NCBI RefSeq assembly: GCF_030684675.1
Contig: NZ_JAUXXZ010000052.1
Location: forward strand, 62,001 to 126,000
Direction: 5' to 3'
DNA: 64,000 nucleotides
Source of the DNA: Daejeonella sp.
Lineage (GTDB): Bacteria > Bacteroidota > Bacteroidia > Sphingobacteriales > Sphingobacteriaceae
A program made the translations under genes and the position numbers. The notes beneath the pieces were generated by a model. It did no database searches, was not told where the DNA came from, and worked only from the letters and a program-made list of their open reading frames with translations. This document shows positions 34,036 through 43,709 of the stretch, piece after piece (the stretch's first letter is position 1; each line of letters starts with the position of its first letter).

Positions 34036-35256
34036 ATGCAAAACCAGGATCCAGAAGCGAGAGATATTCACAGGTCATCTAAGAAAGATCTTTATGAAGC
34101 ACCAGATTATTTTCTGGTCGATGATCTTTTGACTGAGGAACATAAACTCATACGTGATGCTGTAAGGGCTTGGGTTAAAAAAGAAGTTAGTCCAATCATT
34201 GAAGATTTTGCACAAAGAGCTGAATTTCCACGACACCTGATTCCCGGACTTGCCTCACTGGGTGCTTTTGGACCTACTATTCCGGTAAATTATGGTGGAG
34301 CTGGATTAGACTATATTTCTTATGGTTTGATTATGCAGGAGATTGAGCGAGGTGATTCAGGCATCCGTTCAACCGCATCGGTTCAGGGATCTTTGGTTAT
34401 GTATCCGATACATGCCTATGGTTCGGAAGAGCAAAAAATGAAGTTTCTGCCTAAACTGGCATCCGGCGAATTTCTGGGATGTTTTGGATTGACAGAGCCG
34501 GATCATGGTTCAGATCCGGGAAGTATGATCACCAATATTAAAGACATGGGTGATCATTACCTTCTGAACGGATCAAAAATGTGGATCTCAAATTCTCCCT
34601 ATGCCGACATAGCAGTAGTTTGGGCTAAAGATGAACAAGGTACTATCAGAGGATTGATCGTTGAAAAAGGCATGGAAGGCTTTTCTGCCCCGGAGATCCA
34701 TGGCAAATGGAGCCTTAGAGCTTCAACTACCGGAGAACTGGTATTCAATAATGTTAAAATACCCAAAGAAAATATATTCCCGAACATAAGTGGGATCAAA
34801 GGTCCGCTGGGATGTTTAAACCAGGCGCGTTATGGAATAGCCTGGGGCGCCTTGGGTGCTGCTATGGATTGTTATGATACTGCTCTGTGTTATTCTAAAG
34901 AGCGAATACAATTTGGGAGGCCAATAGGCGGATTTCAGCTTCAGCAAAAGAAACTGGCTGAAATGATTACTGAGATTACTAAAGGTCAGCTATTGGTCTG
35001 GCGACTCGGAGTACTCAAAAATGAAGGCCGTGCAACACCTGCGCAGATATCTATGGCAAAAAGAAACAGTGTCGAAACAGCCATAAATATTGCACGTGAA
35101 GCAAGACAGATTCTGGGAGGTATGGGAATAACCGGTGAGTATCCGGTGATGCGCCACATGATGAATCTGGAATCAGTTGTAACCTATGAAGGCACCCACG
35201 ACATTCACTTATTGATCACAGGAATGGATATTACAGGATTGAATGCATTTCAATAG
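34036..35256 (+). CDS. Acyl-CoA dehydrogenase, glutaryl-CoA-dehydrogenase-like
   Basis: About 406 residues. Motifs are the FAD-binding 'LGCFGLTEPDHGSDPGSM', 'LNGSKMWISNSPYADIAVVW' and 'GCLNQARYGIAWGALGAAMD' with 'ERIQFGRPIGGFQLQQKKLA'. The C-terminal active-site Glu is in 'TYEGTHDIHLLITGMDITGL', a spelling close to glutaryl-CoA dehydrogenase. It oxidises an acyl-CoA with FAD and passes electrons to ETF. The glutaryl-CoA assignment is suggested, not shown. Not linked to the lysine genes except by distance. Confidence 0.9.
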   Translation: MQNQDPEARDIHRSSKKDLYEAPDYFLVDDLLTEEHKLIRDAVRAWVKKEVSPIIEDFAQRAEFPRHLIPGLASLGAFGPTIPVNYGGAGLDYISYGLIMQEIERGDSGIRSTASVQGSLVMYPIHAYGSEEQKMKFLPKLASGEFLGCFGLTEPDHGSDPGSMITNIKDMGDHYLLNGSKMWISNSPYADIAVVWAKDEQGTIRGLIVEKGMEGFSAPEIHGKWSLRASTTGELVFNNVKIPKENIFPNISGIKGPLGCLNQARYGIAWGALGAAMDCYDTALCYSKERIQFGRPIGGFQLQQKKLAEMITEITKGQLLVWRLGVLKNEGRATPAQISMAKRNSVETAINIAREARQILGGMGITGEYPVMRHMMNLESVVTYEGTHDIHLLITGMDITGLNAFQ

Positions 35257-35267
35257 GTATCCGGATT

Positions 35268-36401
35268 TTAGCGGTATATCCAATCCAGACTAAGCCTTCT
35301 GATATAGGAGTTTTGTAGCCCCAAACCAACTCCATACCCAAGCAATACATGTGATTTGGTAAAATGGATTGCTGTATAACAAAACATTCCATTGGGGTCT
35401 TCCTCTATATTTTTAATTTTTTGCCATGATTTTCCTTCATTTTTCGAAACAGCAACAGTTAAGGGGCTTCGTTTACTCTTAAAATAGCCCGGACCAGATG
35501 CGCCATTATTATTCCAGATCAGTAAGAGGTCACCTGTATTTGGTATTCTTTTTATTGAAGCAGGTGATATCGGCGAAGGGATTGCTGCAGGTTCTGCCAT
35601 GGTCCATGTCAAGCCCTCATCGGCTGAAAAGCTTTGGTATTGTGTACCACCACTCGCTCTCATGTACACCATTAATTTTCCTCTTTTCAACTCAAGCAAA
35701 CCTGGTTCCTGAGTAATAATGCTATCAGGAGTCAAAACGGAATCTCCTGAATGCCAACTTATACCATTATCATCAGAATAATAACATTGTATCGTCCCCT
35801 TATTCTTCCATGGTGTTTCTGGACTTTTATGCAATGATACCGGAACAAGGATACGACCCGATTTTAACTGCACAATCCGATCATTATTTACAACAAAATA
35901 GCCTTTCCTATCCTGAATAATTGCTTTTGGATCAGTCCATGTTTTACCCTCATCTTCTGAGAGTCTTAGCTGAGGAATACAATCACTTAAAGAATTCTTT
36001 CGGGCATATACGAGGGCAATCTTCCCATTTTTAAGACGAAGCAATGAAACAGACATCACATTCATATCCCCTTCTTTGTCAACAATGACCTGATCGTCTT
36101 TAGTCCAGCTGCTTCCCTCATCAGCAGAATAACGTCCAACCAATTGTGCTGGTGCATGATCGCTGCCCGAACCTCCGATAAAACGACTGTATACAAAAAG
36201 TATCCTGCCGTCTTGCAATTCAATAAAATCGCCTTCGCTGTTTCGTGGATTATCCTCAGATGAATGAATCTGATGAACCAGCATATTTCCTGAATTTTCA
36301 TTTGGCTGCGCCATCAAAAATCCGGTACCAGCAAATCCCAAAAGAAAAAATAGAAAATATGATCTCAATAAGGCGATAGTATTATAAAATGATTTGCTCA
36401 T
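35268..36401 (-). CDS. Exported sialidase/neuraminidase-like protein (BNR repeats)
   Basis: About 377 residues from ATG 36401, with a signal peptide (residues 1-31, ending '...GTGFLMA'). The GTG at 36431 would add ten residues upstream of it. A six-blade propeller is marked by five Asp boxes: 'SADEGSSWT', 'SEDEGKTWT', 'SDDNGISWH', 'SADEGLTWT' and 'SKNEGKSWQ'. The canonical FRIP-type Arg motif near the N-terminus is not obvious. Family members act on sialic-acid or other glycans outside the cytoplasm. Substrate unknown. Terminator of lysA lies upstream. Confidence 0.85.
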   Translation of the reverse strand: MSKSFYNTIALLRSYFLFFLLGFAGTGFLMAQPNENSGNMLVHQIHSSEDNPRNSEGDFIELQDGRILFVYSRFIGGSGSDHAPAQLVGRYSADEGSSWTKDDQVIVDKEGDMNVMSVSLLRLKNGKIALVYARKNSLSDCIPQLRLSEDEGKTWTDPKAIIQDRKGYFVVNNDRIVQLKSGRILVPVSLHKSPETPWKNKGTIQCYYSDDNGISWHSGDSVLTPDSIITQEPGLLELKRGKLMVYMRASGGTQYQSFSADEGLTWTMAEPAAIPSPISPASIKRIPNTGDLLLIWNNNGASGPGYFKSKRSPLTVAVSKNEGKSWQKIKNIEEDPNGMFCYTAIHFTKSHVLLGYGVGLGLQNSYIRRLSLDWIYR

Positions 36402-36465
36402 TTTTCTTGAATTGGATAAAGATTTAAACACCAGATATTAATACCAGAACCTGATACGCAATAAA

Positions 36466-36495
36466 AAAGCCCATTTCAATAAAGATATGGGCTTT
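36466..36495 (-). terminator. Terminator after lysA
   Basis: Arms AAAGCCCAT (36466-36474) and ATGGGCTTT (36487-36495) with a 12-nt loop. The minus-strand T run (plus-strand A6 at 36463-36468) follows, and it lies 30 nt after the lysA stop. Confidence 0.82.
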
Positions 36496-36524
36496 CTTTC
36501 AAAAATTAATAAAATGATATCACC

Positions 36525-37676
36525 TTAGGAGTAAATAGATTTTACCCGCTCTCTCAGGTTATATCCTGAAGCCATCACTTCACCGTATGCACCAGCTGTT
36601 CTTATTGCCATGAGATCTCCGCGCTTTGATTCAGGTAACTCAACTTCCTTACCAAAGCAGTCGGTACTTTCACAAATAGGGCCAACAACATCGTATGAAA
36701 CTATGGGATTTGCAGAATCTGCAGTAATGTTTTCAATCTTATGATAAGCCTGATATAAGGCAGGTCGCATCAATTCAGTCATTCCGGCATCAAGAACCAG
36801 AAAATTCTTCTTCAATCCATTTTTCACATAAAGTATTCGGCTAATCAGGCTTCCGCACTGAGCAACAAGAGCTCTTCCAAGTTCAAAATGAACTTCCTGA
36901 CCAGTCCTGCGCTCAAGGAATTTATCATAGATTTCAAAAAAACTTATAAAATCATTGACTGCATGCTCATCAGGATGATGATAATCTACTCCGAGTCCTC
37001 CGCCGACATTCAACACCTTAAGATCGAAACCGCGTTCCAGAAACCAAGTATTAAGCTCATTGACTTTCAGACACAGGCTTTTAAATACATCCAGATTCGT
37101 AATCTGAGATCCCACGTGAAAATGGATTCCAATCAGCTCAAGATTTGAACATCTTTTAAGTTCCTCAACACATGCAGGCAATTCCCATTGATTCACACCA
37201 AACTTATTCTCTTCCAGTCCGGTAGTGATGTACTGATGAGTATGGGCATCCACGTTTGGATTGATTCGTATCGCAACTCTGGCCTGCTTGCCTTGCTTTA
37301 AGGCAAGTTCATTGATTACTCCAAATTCCTGAACTGATTCAACATTGAAACAATAAATACTATTATTTAAAGCATCATTGATCTCCCTGTCTGACTTTCC
37401 AACACCTGCAAAAACAACCTTTCCGGGATCAAAACCGATTTCAATTGCCTTTTTAACCTCATTACCACTAACACAATCAGCACCGAAACCCGATTTTTGA
37501 ATGGCTTTCAAGACCTGTTCATTAAAATTGGCCTTAAGTGCATAATGGACATGGAATGCAAACTTCTCAGAAGCCGCTTTGCAGGACATTAAAGTCTGAT
37601 CCAATATATTCAGATCATAATAATAAAATGGCGTTTCTAAATTTTGGAAACGGGCAACGATATCCCTGCTAAACAT
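36525..37676 (-). CDS. lysA: Diaminopimelate decarboxylase
   Basis: A 383-residue PLP enzyme (fold III) that decarboxylates meso-diaminopimelate to lysine. The PLP lysine is in 'FHVHYALKANFNEQVLKAIQ'; 'LELIGIHFHVGSQITNLDVF' is the H-G-S-Q region and 'VLNVGGGLGVDYHHPDE' the glycine loop. The Cys motif is 'VVGPICESTDCFGKEVELPE' and 'AIRTAGAYGEVMASGYNLRE' ends it. lysC lies 36 nt upstream on the same strand, so both form a lysine operon. The protein is shorter than the approximately 420 residues usual in other phyla, but complete. Confidence 0.96.
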   Translation of the reverse strand: MFSRDIVARFQNLETPFYYYDLNILDQTLMSCKAASEKFAFHVHYALKANFNEQVLKAIQKSGFGADCVSGNEVKKAIEIGFDPGKVVFAGVGKSDREINDALNNSIYCFNVESVQEFGVINELALKQGKQARVAIRINPNVDAHTHQYITTGLEENKFGVNQWELPACVEELKRCSNLELIGIHFHVGSQITNLDVFKSLCLKVNELNTWFLERGFDLKVLNVGGGLGVDYHHPDEHAVNDFISFFEIYDKFLERRTGQEVHFELGRALVAQCGSLISRILYVKNGLKKNFLVLDAGMTELMRPALYQAYHKIENITADSANPIVSYDVVGPICESTDCFGKEVELPESKRGDLMAIRTAGAYGEVMASGYNLRERVKSIYS

Positions 37677-37712
37677 ATAAATTCTCTATTCCGCCTGGGG
37701 CGGATGCTAATT

Positions 37713-39020
37713 TTATTCAAATAAACGATTGTGTAATGACCTCAGTGCTTCAACCTTATCTCCATCATTAATCAGAAGGGAAATATTAAAATGGCTTCCA
37801 CCGTAAGAGATCATACGGATTGGAATATGCTTCAGGGCTTCAAGCACCCGGGCTGCAAAGCCGTGCTTATCTGCACCAAAATCACCTACCACACAAACAA
37901 TTGTTTGATTATAATCAACCTCAACCGTTCCGAAATTATTCAGCTCTTTTATTATTTCTGCAAGGTTACTAATATCATCAATAGTCACTGATACAGCTAC
38001 TTCTGAAGTAGTGATCATATCAATTGGTGTTTTATAACGCTCGAAGATTTCAAATACCCTTCTCAAAAATCCATAGGCAAGAAGCATTCTGCTGGATTGA
38101 ATTTTTATGGCTGTGATCCCATCTTTTGCAGCTATGGATTTAATTTTGCCACGTTCACTGTCATTGGTAATCAAAGTTCCGGCGGCTTTAGGTTCCATTG
38201 TATTCAATAAACGAACCGGAACTTTAAATTTTTGTGCCGGGAAAACACTTTGAGGATGCAGGATCTTAGCTCCGAAATAAGCAAGTTCAGCGGCCTCATC
38301 AAAAGATAGTCTTGCAATGGGTTTGGTACCCTTAACTATACGCGGATCGTTATTATGCATTCCATCGATATCTGTCCAGATTTGTACCTCCTCTGCACGA
38401 ATAGCAGCACCAATCAATGAAGCAGTGTAATCACTACCCCCTCTTCGCAAATTATCTATCTCACCAAATGAATTACGGCAGATATAACCCTGTGTTATGA
38501 AAAGGTTGGTCTCCGGATCAAGTAATGGTTGAATATGTTCACTGATAAAATCAATTATCGGCTCATTGTCCTCGTCAATCTTCATAAATACCAATGCAGG
38601 GAGTAATTTTGATTTCACTCCTATCTCAGTCAAATAAAAATGATACAGGGTTGTTGAAATAAGTTCACCCTGTGCAAGAATGATCTTTTCTTCGATAGCT
38701 GTAAAATGTGCATTGGCAAATGAAGAAATCAGATTGAAATGATAATCAATCAGATTTTTTCCATTTTCTAATCCCTCATCCGAAGAAAATAGCTCTTTTA
38801 TGAACAAATCATATTTAGCCTTAAGTATAGCTGTAAGTTCTGCTGCCTTTGATTTATCAGCAGCCAGATAAGCCTGTGATATCTCCAGCAGGCTGTTTGT
38901 GGTTCCTGATACTGCTGAAAGCACAACAATCTGTCTTTCTTCAGGGTTAATAATGTCTAATAATTTTTTGATCCTTTCCGGACTGCCGACTGATGTTCCT
39001 CCGAACTTTAGTACCTTCAT
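37713..39020 (-). CDS. lysC: Aspartate kinase
   Basis: A 435-residue enzyme that phosphorylates aspartate, the first step to lysine, methionine and threonine. Kinase domain: 'KVLKFGGTSVGSPERIKKLL' at the N-terminus, 'IDNLRRGGSDYTASLIGAAI' and 'EVQIWTDIDGMHNNDPRIVK' near residues 200-235. A C-terminal regulatory region of two ACT folds follows ('IQSSRMLLAYGFLRRVFEIF', 'AVSVTIDDISNLAEIIKELN'). Feedback control by lysine is typical of this class. lysA follows on the same strand. No homoserine dehydrogenase is fused. Confidence 0.96.
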   Translation of the reverse strand: MKVLKFGGTSVGSPERIKKLLDIINPEERQIVVLSAVSGTTNSLLEISQAYLAADKSKAAELTAILKAKYDLFIKELFSSDEGLENGKNLIDYHFNLISSFANAHFTAIEEKIILAQGELISTTLYHFYLTEIGVKSKLLPALVFMKIDEDNEPIIDFISEHIQPLLDPETNLFITQGYICRNSFGEIDNLRRGGSDYTASLIGAAIRAEEVQIWTDIDGMHNNDPRIVKGTKPIARLSFDEAAELAYFGAKILHPQSVFPAQKFKVPVRLLNTMEPKAAGTLITNDSERGKIKSIAAKDGITAIKIQSSRMLLAYGFLRRVFEIFERYKTPIDMITTSEVAVSVTIDDISNLAEIIKELNNFGTVEVDYNQTIVCVVGDFGADKHGFAARVLEALKHIPIRMISYGGSHFNISLLINDGDKVEALRSLHNRLFE

Positions 39021-39186
39021 TTAAGCTTGAATTTTAGATTGCAGCAAATGATTTTTATACTTGTGCAATGAGAGGCTAAAATTAGGAAAAAGCATCTTAT
39101 TTTTTACAATGAACAGAATAAAATTTGGCAGCAAAAATTCTTAGGAAAAAGAAGACATTAATGCCTGATAATAAAATATAAAATTA

Positions 39187-40923
39187 ATGAAAGAGCTAGA
39201 AATCTCTGTTTTAAGTAAGATTAACAATTGGCTTCGGGGAAGCTATGATGAAGCAACAAAGAAGGAAATCAGCGAACTGCTGGAATCCCAATCATTTACT
39301 GAGCTAACCGATTCGTTCTATAAGGATCTCGAATTTGGAACCGGTGGTCTTCGCGGTACTATGGGGCCTGGTTCTAACCGCATCAATAAGTACACCATAG
39401 GAACTGCAACCCAGGGATTATGCAATTACCTGATCAAGAAATATCCCGGTGAAAAGATCAGTGTTGCCATTGCCCACGACAGCAGAAACAAATCTGATTA
39501 CTTCGCAAAAATTACTGCGGAGGTATTCTCAGCCAATGGAATACATGTTTATTTCTTCAGGGAACTTAGACCAACACCTGAACTTTCATTTGCTATCCGA
39601 CACCTTGGATGCCGAAGCGGGGTAATGATCACTGCATCACATAACCCAAAAGAATATAATGGATATAAGGCCTATGGCTCAGACGGAGGACAATTTAAAA
39701 CTCCTGATGATCAAATGGTTATGGATGAGGTTTCGGCCATAAGCGATATTAATGAAGTTAAGTTCGATAGAGTTGACAAAAGTATTGAGTACATCTCTGA
39801 GGAGATCGACGAGTTATATTTAAAAAAGATTACCGAGCTTTCTGTTTCTCCGGAAGCTATTCAAAGGCAACATGATCTCAAAATTGTCTTTTCACCTATT
39901 CATGGTACCGGTATTACCCTGGTTCCTGCTGCATTAAAGCGTTTCGGATTTACCAATGTGACTATTGTCGAAGCACAGGCAGTACCTGATGGAAATTTCC
40001 CTACCGTGATTTATCCAAATCCGGAAGAGAAGGAAGCATTATCTCTTTCAATTACCAAAGCTTCAGAAATTGATGCTGATCTGGTACTTGCCACCGACCC
40101 GGATGCCGACCGTGTGGGTATCGCGGTAAAGAATAATGAAGGTGAGTTCATTCTGCTGAATGGCAATCAAACCGGAAGCCTGCTGATCAACTATTTATTA
40201 AGTGCATGGGAGCAAAAGGGGAAACTCACAGGAAACGAATACATTGTGTCCACAATTGTGACGACCAAACTGATCGGAGATATCGCAGAATCAAAAAATG
40301 TTAGTTTCTATGAAACGCTAACCGGTTTCAAATGGATCGGAGCTTTGATAACAGAACTCCAGGGAAAGAAAACCTTCATTGCCGGTGGTGAGGAAAGTTA
40401 TGGTTATCTGGTTGGCGAACTTGTCAGGGATAAAGACGCAGTTATTTCCTGCGCATTTATCGCAGAAATGGCTGCATATTATAAGGATCAGGGAAGTAGT
40501 CTATACCAGGCAATGCTTACAATGTACCAAACCTATGGCTTTTACAAAGAAAAACTGGTTTCAATCACAAAAAAGGGTAAAACAGGTGCCGAAGAAATAA
40601 AATCAATGATGGAACGATTCCGTTTCAATACACCTGTGAGCCTTGGAGGATCAAAAATAGTGTGCCTTAAAGATTATGAGCTTGGAAAAGAAACAGACCT
40701 GATGAGTGGAAGTTCCAAAAAGCTGGATCTGCCTAAATCAGATGTACTTCAATTCATCACAGCCGATGGATGCATCGTCTCAGCAAGACCGTCCGGCACA
40801 GAGCCAAAGATCAAATTTTATTGCAGTGTAAAAACTGCCCTTCCTGACATTAATGAATTTGGTATTAAGGACAAGCAGCTTAATGAAAAAATAGAACAAA
40901 TTATGCATGACCTTGCAGTGTAA
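39187..40923 (+). CDS. Phospho-sugar mutase (phosphoglucomutase/phosphomannomutase family)
   Basis: A 578-residue alpha-D-phosphohexomutase. The phosphoserine loop is 'GVMITASHNPKEYNGYKAYG' near residue 150 and the Mg-binding loop 'ATDPDADRVGIAVKNNEGEF' near residue 303. The sugar loop is 'AGGEESYGYLVGELVRDKDA' and the phosphate loop 'SARPSGTEPKIKFYCSV'. The length and N-terminal region ('LEFGTGGLRGTMGPGSNRIN') match the PGM2-like branch, which acts on phosphoglucose and phosphopentoses. Catalytic detail is complete; exact sugar preference is not. Confidence 0.95.
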   Translation: MKELEISVLSKINNWLRGSYDEATKKEISELLESQSFTELTDSFYKDLEFGTGGLRGTMGPGSNRINKYTIGTATQGLCNYLIKKYPGEKISVAIAHDSRNKSDYFAKITAEVFSANGIHVYFFRELRPTPELSFAIRHLGCRSGVMITASHNPKEYNGYKAYGSDGGQFKTPDDQMVMDEVSAISDINEVKFDRVDKSIEYISEEIDELYLKKITELSVSPEAIQRQHDLKIVFSPIHGTGITLVPAALKRFGFTNVTIVEAQAVPDGNFPTVIYPNPEEKEALSLSITKASEIDADLVLATDPDADRVGIAVKNNEGEFILLNGNQTGSLLINYLLSAWEQKGKLTGNEYIVSTIVTTKLIGDIAESKNVSFYETLTGFKWIGALITELQGKKTFIAGGEESYGYLVGELVRDKDAVISCAFIAEMAAYYKDQGSSLYQAMLTMYQTYGFYKEKLVSITKKGKTGAEEIKSMMERFRFNTPVSLGGSKIVCLKDYELGKETDLMSGSSKKLDLPKSDVLQFITADGCIVSARPSGTEPKIKFYCSVKTALPDINEFGIKDKQLNEKIEQIMHDLAV

Positions 40924-41028
40924 AATCAGATAAAAATTCAAAAGAAAAAACAAGTAATACTCTTAAATTGTATTGTATTACGTAAGGACTAATTTTCCTT
41001 TTTCAGGGCTTTCTACTCTTAAACAAAG

Positions 41029-41036
41029 TATATTTG
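41029..41036 (+). promoter_or_regulatory. Candidate -7 element immediately before the SCO gene
   Basis: TATATTTG matches TAnnTTTG and ends 4 nt before ATG 41041, pointing to a leaderless or nearly leaderless mRNA. No -33 TTG at standard spacing was found. Confidence 0.4.
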
Positions 41037-41040
41037 CAGC

Positions 41041-41691
41041 ATGAAAAAGCTTCTGTTTATTGCTCTTGGCACGCTGGTAATTCAGTCCTGCACAAATCAG
41101 TCGGATACTAAACTTCCCATTTTAGGAAACCGGGAGCCGGTAGAAAGAACCGTTGATGGTAAAACTGTAGTCGATACGATTTACCAAACGATTTCGCCTT
41201 TCAGTTATTTTAATCAGGACAGCATTTTGGTAACTGATAAAGATTTTGACGGCAAGATTTATGTTGCAGATTTCTTTTTCACATCCTGTAATACAATATG
41301 TCCGGTTATGCACCGGAATATGCTTGATGTCTACAAAAAATTCAAAGACAACCCCAAAGTTAAACTCCTCTCCCATTCCATCGATATCAAATACGATTTA
41401 CCCTCCCGTTTAAAAACCTATGCTACCAAACTTGGTGTAGAAGGAAATCAATGGGAATTTGTTCATGGAAGCCGGGACTCAATATTCAACATCGCAGCTA
41501 AAAACTATTTAGTTTCTGCATTTGAAGATAGTTCTGACCCGCAGGGCCTGGTACATCAGGGTTGGTTTATTCTGGTTGACACTAAAAAACAGTTACGCGG
41601 TGCATACGATGGCACAAAAGCAGACCAGGTAAAACAATTGATGGAAGACATGGATAAATTGCTCAGGGAAGAAGCTGCTAATGAGAACTAG
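41041..41691 (+). CDS. SCO family copper-chaperone-like protein
   Basis: A 216-residue lipoprotein-like exported protein ('MKKLLFIALGTLVIQSCTNQ', lipobox I-Q-S-C). The SCO1/SenC thioredoxin-fold motif is 'YVADFFFTSCNTICPVMHRN' with C-x3-C, and the conserved His is in 'GLVHQGWFILVDTKKQLRGA'. SCO proteins help deliver copper to the CuA site of cytochrome c oxidase or act as thiol reductants. The next gene encodes a cytochrome c and overlaps by 11 nt, so the pair probably act together in respiration. Confidence 0.92.
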   Translation: MKKLLFIALGTLVIQSCTNQSDTKLPILGNREPVERTVDGKTVVDTIYQTISPFSYFNQDSILVTDKDFDGKIYVADFFFTSCNTICPVMHRNMLDVYKKFKDNPKVKLLSHSIDIKYDLPSRLKTYATKLGVEGNQWEFVHGSRDSIFNIAAKNYLVSAFEDSSDPQGLVHQGWFILVDTKKQLRGAYDGTKADQVKQLMEDMDKLLREEAANEN

Positions 41692-42106
41692 CTTAATCTA
41701 TAGTTGTCTTCTTCTGTTCATCATGGCTATAATAATACAGTCATGTCAGAATGAAGACAGTATTACCTACAAACGCTATTATGTAAACGGCAAGGGGCTT
41801 TATGAAAAGAATTGCCAGAACTGTCATGGCACTGACGGGAAGGGATTAGGCACACTTTACCCACCACTTACAGACAGTACCTATTTGATTGCAAATAAGA
41901 AAAAACTAGCCTGCATCATCAGGAATGGCCAAAGTGAACAGATTACAATCAATAATGTTGCCTATCAGGGACAAATGCCCGGAAACAATACGCTGGCTGA
42001 TATTGATATTGCCCAGATAATCGTTTATATCAGTAACTCGTTCGGAAACAAACAAGGTCATTACGATCAGGCTGAAGTCGCCAAAGAACTGGCAGCATGT
42101 AAATAA
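41681..42106 (+). CDS. c-type cytochrome, lipoprotein
   Basis: A 141-residue protein with a lipoprotein signal ('LLFIMAIIIQSCQNE'). The single heme site is 'GLYEKNCQNCHGTDGKGLGT' (C-x2-C-H) and the axial Met is likely in 'NVAYQGQMPGNNTLADID'. Class I cytochrome-c-like. The start overlaps the SCO stop by 11 nt, showing coupling. It may be an electron donor to an oxidase or to SCO. The oxidase genes are not in the window. Confidence 0.9.
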   Translation: MRTSLIYSCLLLFIMAIIIQSCQNEDSITYKRYYVNGKGLYEKNCQNCHGTDGKGLGTLYPPLTDSTYLIANKKKLACIIRNGQSEQITINNVAYQGQMPGNNTLADIDIAQIIVYISNSFGNKQGHYDQAEVAKELAACK

Positions 42107-42137
42107 ACAACATTCCTTATTGGCTTCATTCATTGGC

Positions 42138-42167
42138 TTGTGGTTAACAGAACGATTTGTATTTTTG
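42138..42167 (+). promoter_or_regulatory. Promoter of asnS (-33 TTG, -7 TATTTTTG)
   Basis: TTG (42138-42140) and TATTTTTG (42160-42167) are separated by 19 nt. ATG follows 17 nt after the -7 box. Confidence 0.68.
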
Positions 42168-42184
42168 CAATTCATTAAAAAAAC

Positions 42185-43633
42185 ATGGCTAAGCGAATAA
42201 AAATTAAAGATTTACTAAACAGTACTGATTCCGGACAAGAGGCAACTGTAATGGGCTGGGTTAAAACATTCAGAAACAACCAGTTCATTGCTATCAACGA
42301 TGGATCAACGATCAAAAATATACAAGCTGTAGTAGATTTTAATTCCTTCGACGATAGTCTGTTAAAAAGGCTGACTACAGGCGCTGCGGTTTCACTGACC
42401 GGTGAAATTGTTGAATCTCTGGGTAAGGGACAACGCATCGAAATCAAGGTAAATACCCTCGAAATATTAGGTGACAGCGATGCTGAGAAGTTTCCATTGC
42501 AGCCTAAGAAACACAGTCTTGAGTTTTTAAGGGAAATCGCCCATTTGCGTTTCCGTACCAATACTTTCAACGCAGTATTCAAGGTTCGTCATGCACTGGC
42601 CTTTGCCGTTCATAAATTTTTTAACGATAAGGGCTTTTTGTACTTGCACACACCTATCATTACGGCTTCTGATGCAGAAGGTGCTGGTGAAATGTTCAGG
42701 GTTTCTACAATTGATCCTGATCATATTCCTCGTAATGAAGACGGCACAGTAAATTACAAGGAAGATTTCTTTGGCAAAGCAACAAACCTAACTGTTTCCG
42801 GACAGCTGGAAGGTGAACTCGCGGCTATGGCCTTTGGAGATATCTATACTTTTGGCCCTACATTCAGAGCTGAAAATTCAAATACAACACGTCATTTGGC
42901 AGAATTCTGGATGATAGAGCCTGAAATGGCTTTCTATGATCTGAATGACAACATGGATCTGGCTGAGGAATTGCTTAAATATGTCATTTCTTATGCATTA
43001 GAAAATTGTGCTGATGAATTGGAGTTCCTCAACAGCAGACTATCAGAAGAGGAAAAACTTAAGCCACAGGCAGACCGCTCAGAACTCGACCTGCTTTCCA
43101 AGCTGAAGTTCTGTCTTGAAAATAATTTTGAACGAATCACCTATACCGAAGCAATACAAATTCTCAGGAACTCAAAACCGAATCAAAAGAAGCAATTCAA
43201 ATACCTGATCGATAGCTGGGGTGCTGATCTGCAGTCGGAACATGAACGTTTCCTTGTAGAAAAGCATTTCAAAAAGCCGGTGATCTTAACTGATTATCCT
43301 GCAGATATCAAGTCATTCTATATGAGGCTGAATGAACCTGATGCAGAGGGAAGAACCACAGTGAGAGCCATGGATATCCTGTTCCCGGGTATTGGAGAGA
43401 TTGTAGGTGGCTCACAACGTGAAGAACGTCTTGAGAAACTGGAAAACAGAATGGAGGAAATGCACATACCTTCAGAGGAAATGTCCTGGTACCTTGACAC
43501 TCGTCGTTTTGGTTCTGCACCGCATGCGGGATTTGGATTGGGTTTCGAACGTTTAGTACTTTTTGTTACCGGGATGACCAACATCAGGGATGTTATTCCT
43601 TTCCCAAGAACCCCAAAGAATGCGGAGTTTTAG
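42185..43633 (+). CDS. asnS: Asparaginyl-tRNA synthetase
   Basis: A 482-residue class IIb synthetase. N-terminal OB-fold anticodon domain '[20 protein letters not shown]'. Catalytic core: motif 2 '[20 protein letters not shown]' followed by W-M-I-E-P-E-M-A, and motif 3 '[20 protein letters not shown]' followed by '[20 protein letters not shown]'. These endings are specific to AsnRS rather than AspRS. Length is near the family norm with a small insertion around residues 275-330. Charges tRNA(Asn) directly. Confidence 0.97.
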   Translation: MAKRIKIKDLLNSTDSGQEATVMGWVKTFRNNQFIAINDGSTIKNIQAVVDFNSFDDSLLKRLTTGAAVSLTGEIVESLGKGQRIEIKVNTLEILGDSDAEKFPLQPKKHSLEFLREIAHLRFRTNTFNAVFKVRHALAFAVHKFFNDKGFLYLHTPIITASDAEGAGEMFRVSTIDPDHIPRNEDGTVNYKEDFFGKATNLTVSGQLEGELAAMAFGDIYTFGPTFRAENSNTTRHLAEFWMIEPEMAFYDLNDNMDLAEELLKYVISYALENCADELEFLNSRLSEEEKLKPQADRSELDLLSKLKFCLENNFERITYTEAIQILRNSKPNQKKQFKYLIDSWGADLQSEHERFLVEKHFKKPVILTDYPADIKSFYMRLNEPDAEGRTTVRAMDILFPGIGEIVGGSQREERLEKLENRMEEMHIPSEEMSWYLDTRRFGSAPHAGFGLGFERLVLFVTGMTNIRDVIPFPRTPKNAEF

Positions 43634-43709
43634 ACTCTTTTTTCAGTCCGAGTGGGGTTAGAACCCATTTATTCTGGTGTTTAATGGGTAAAAATCTGTA
43701 TTTTTAGAT

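Noticed and set aside
42175-42582. Minus-strand ORF opposite the asnS start
   Set aside because: Shadow of asnS, a complete synthetase with all class II motifs.
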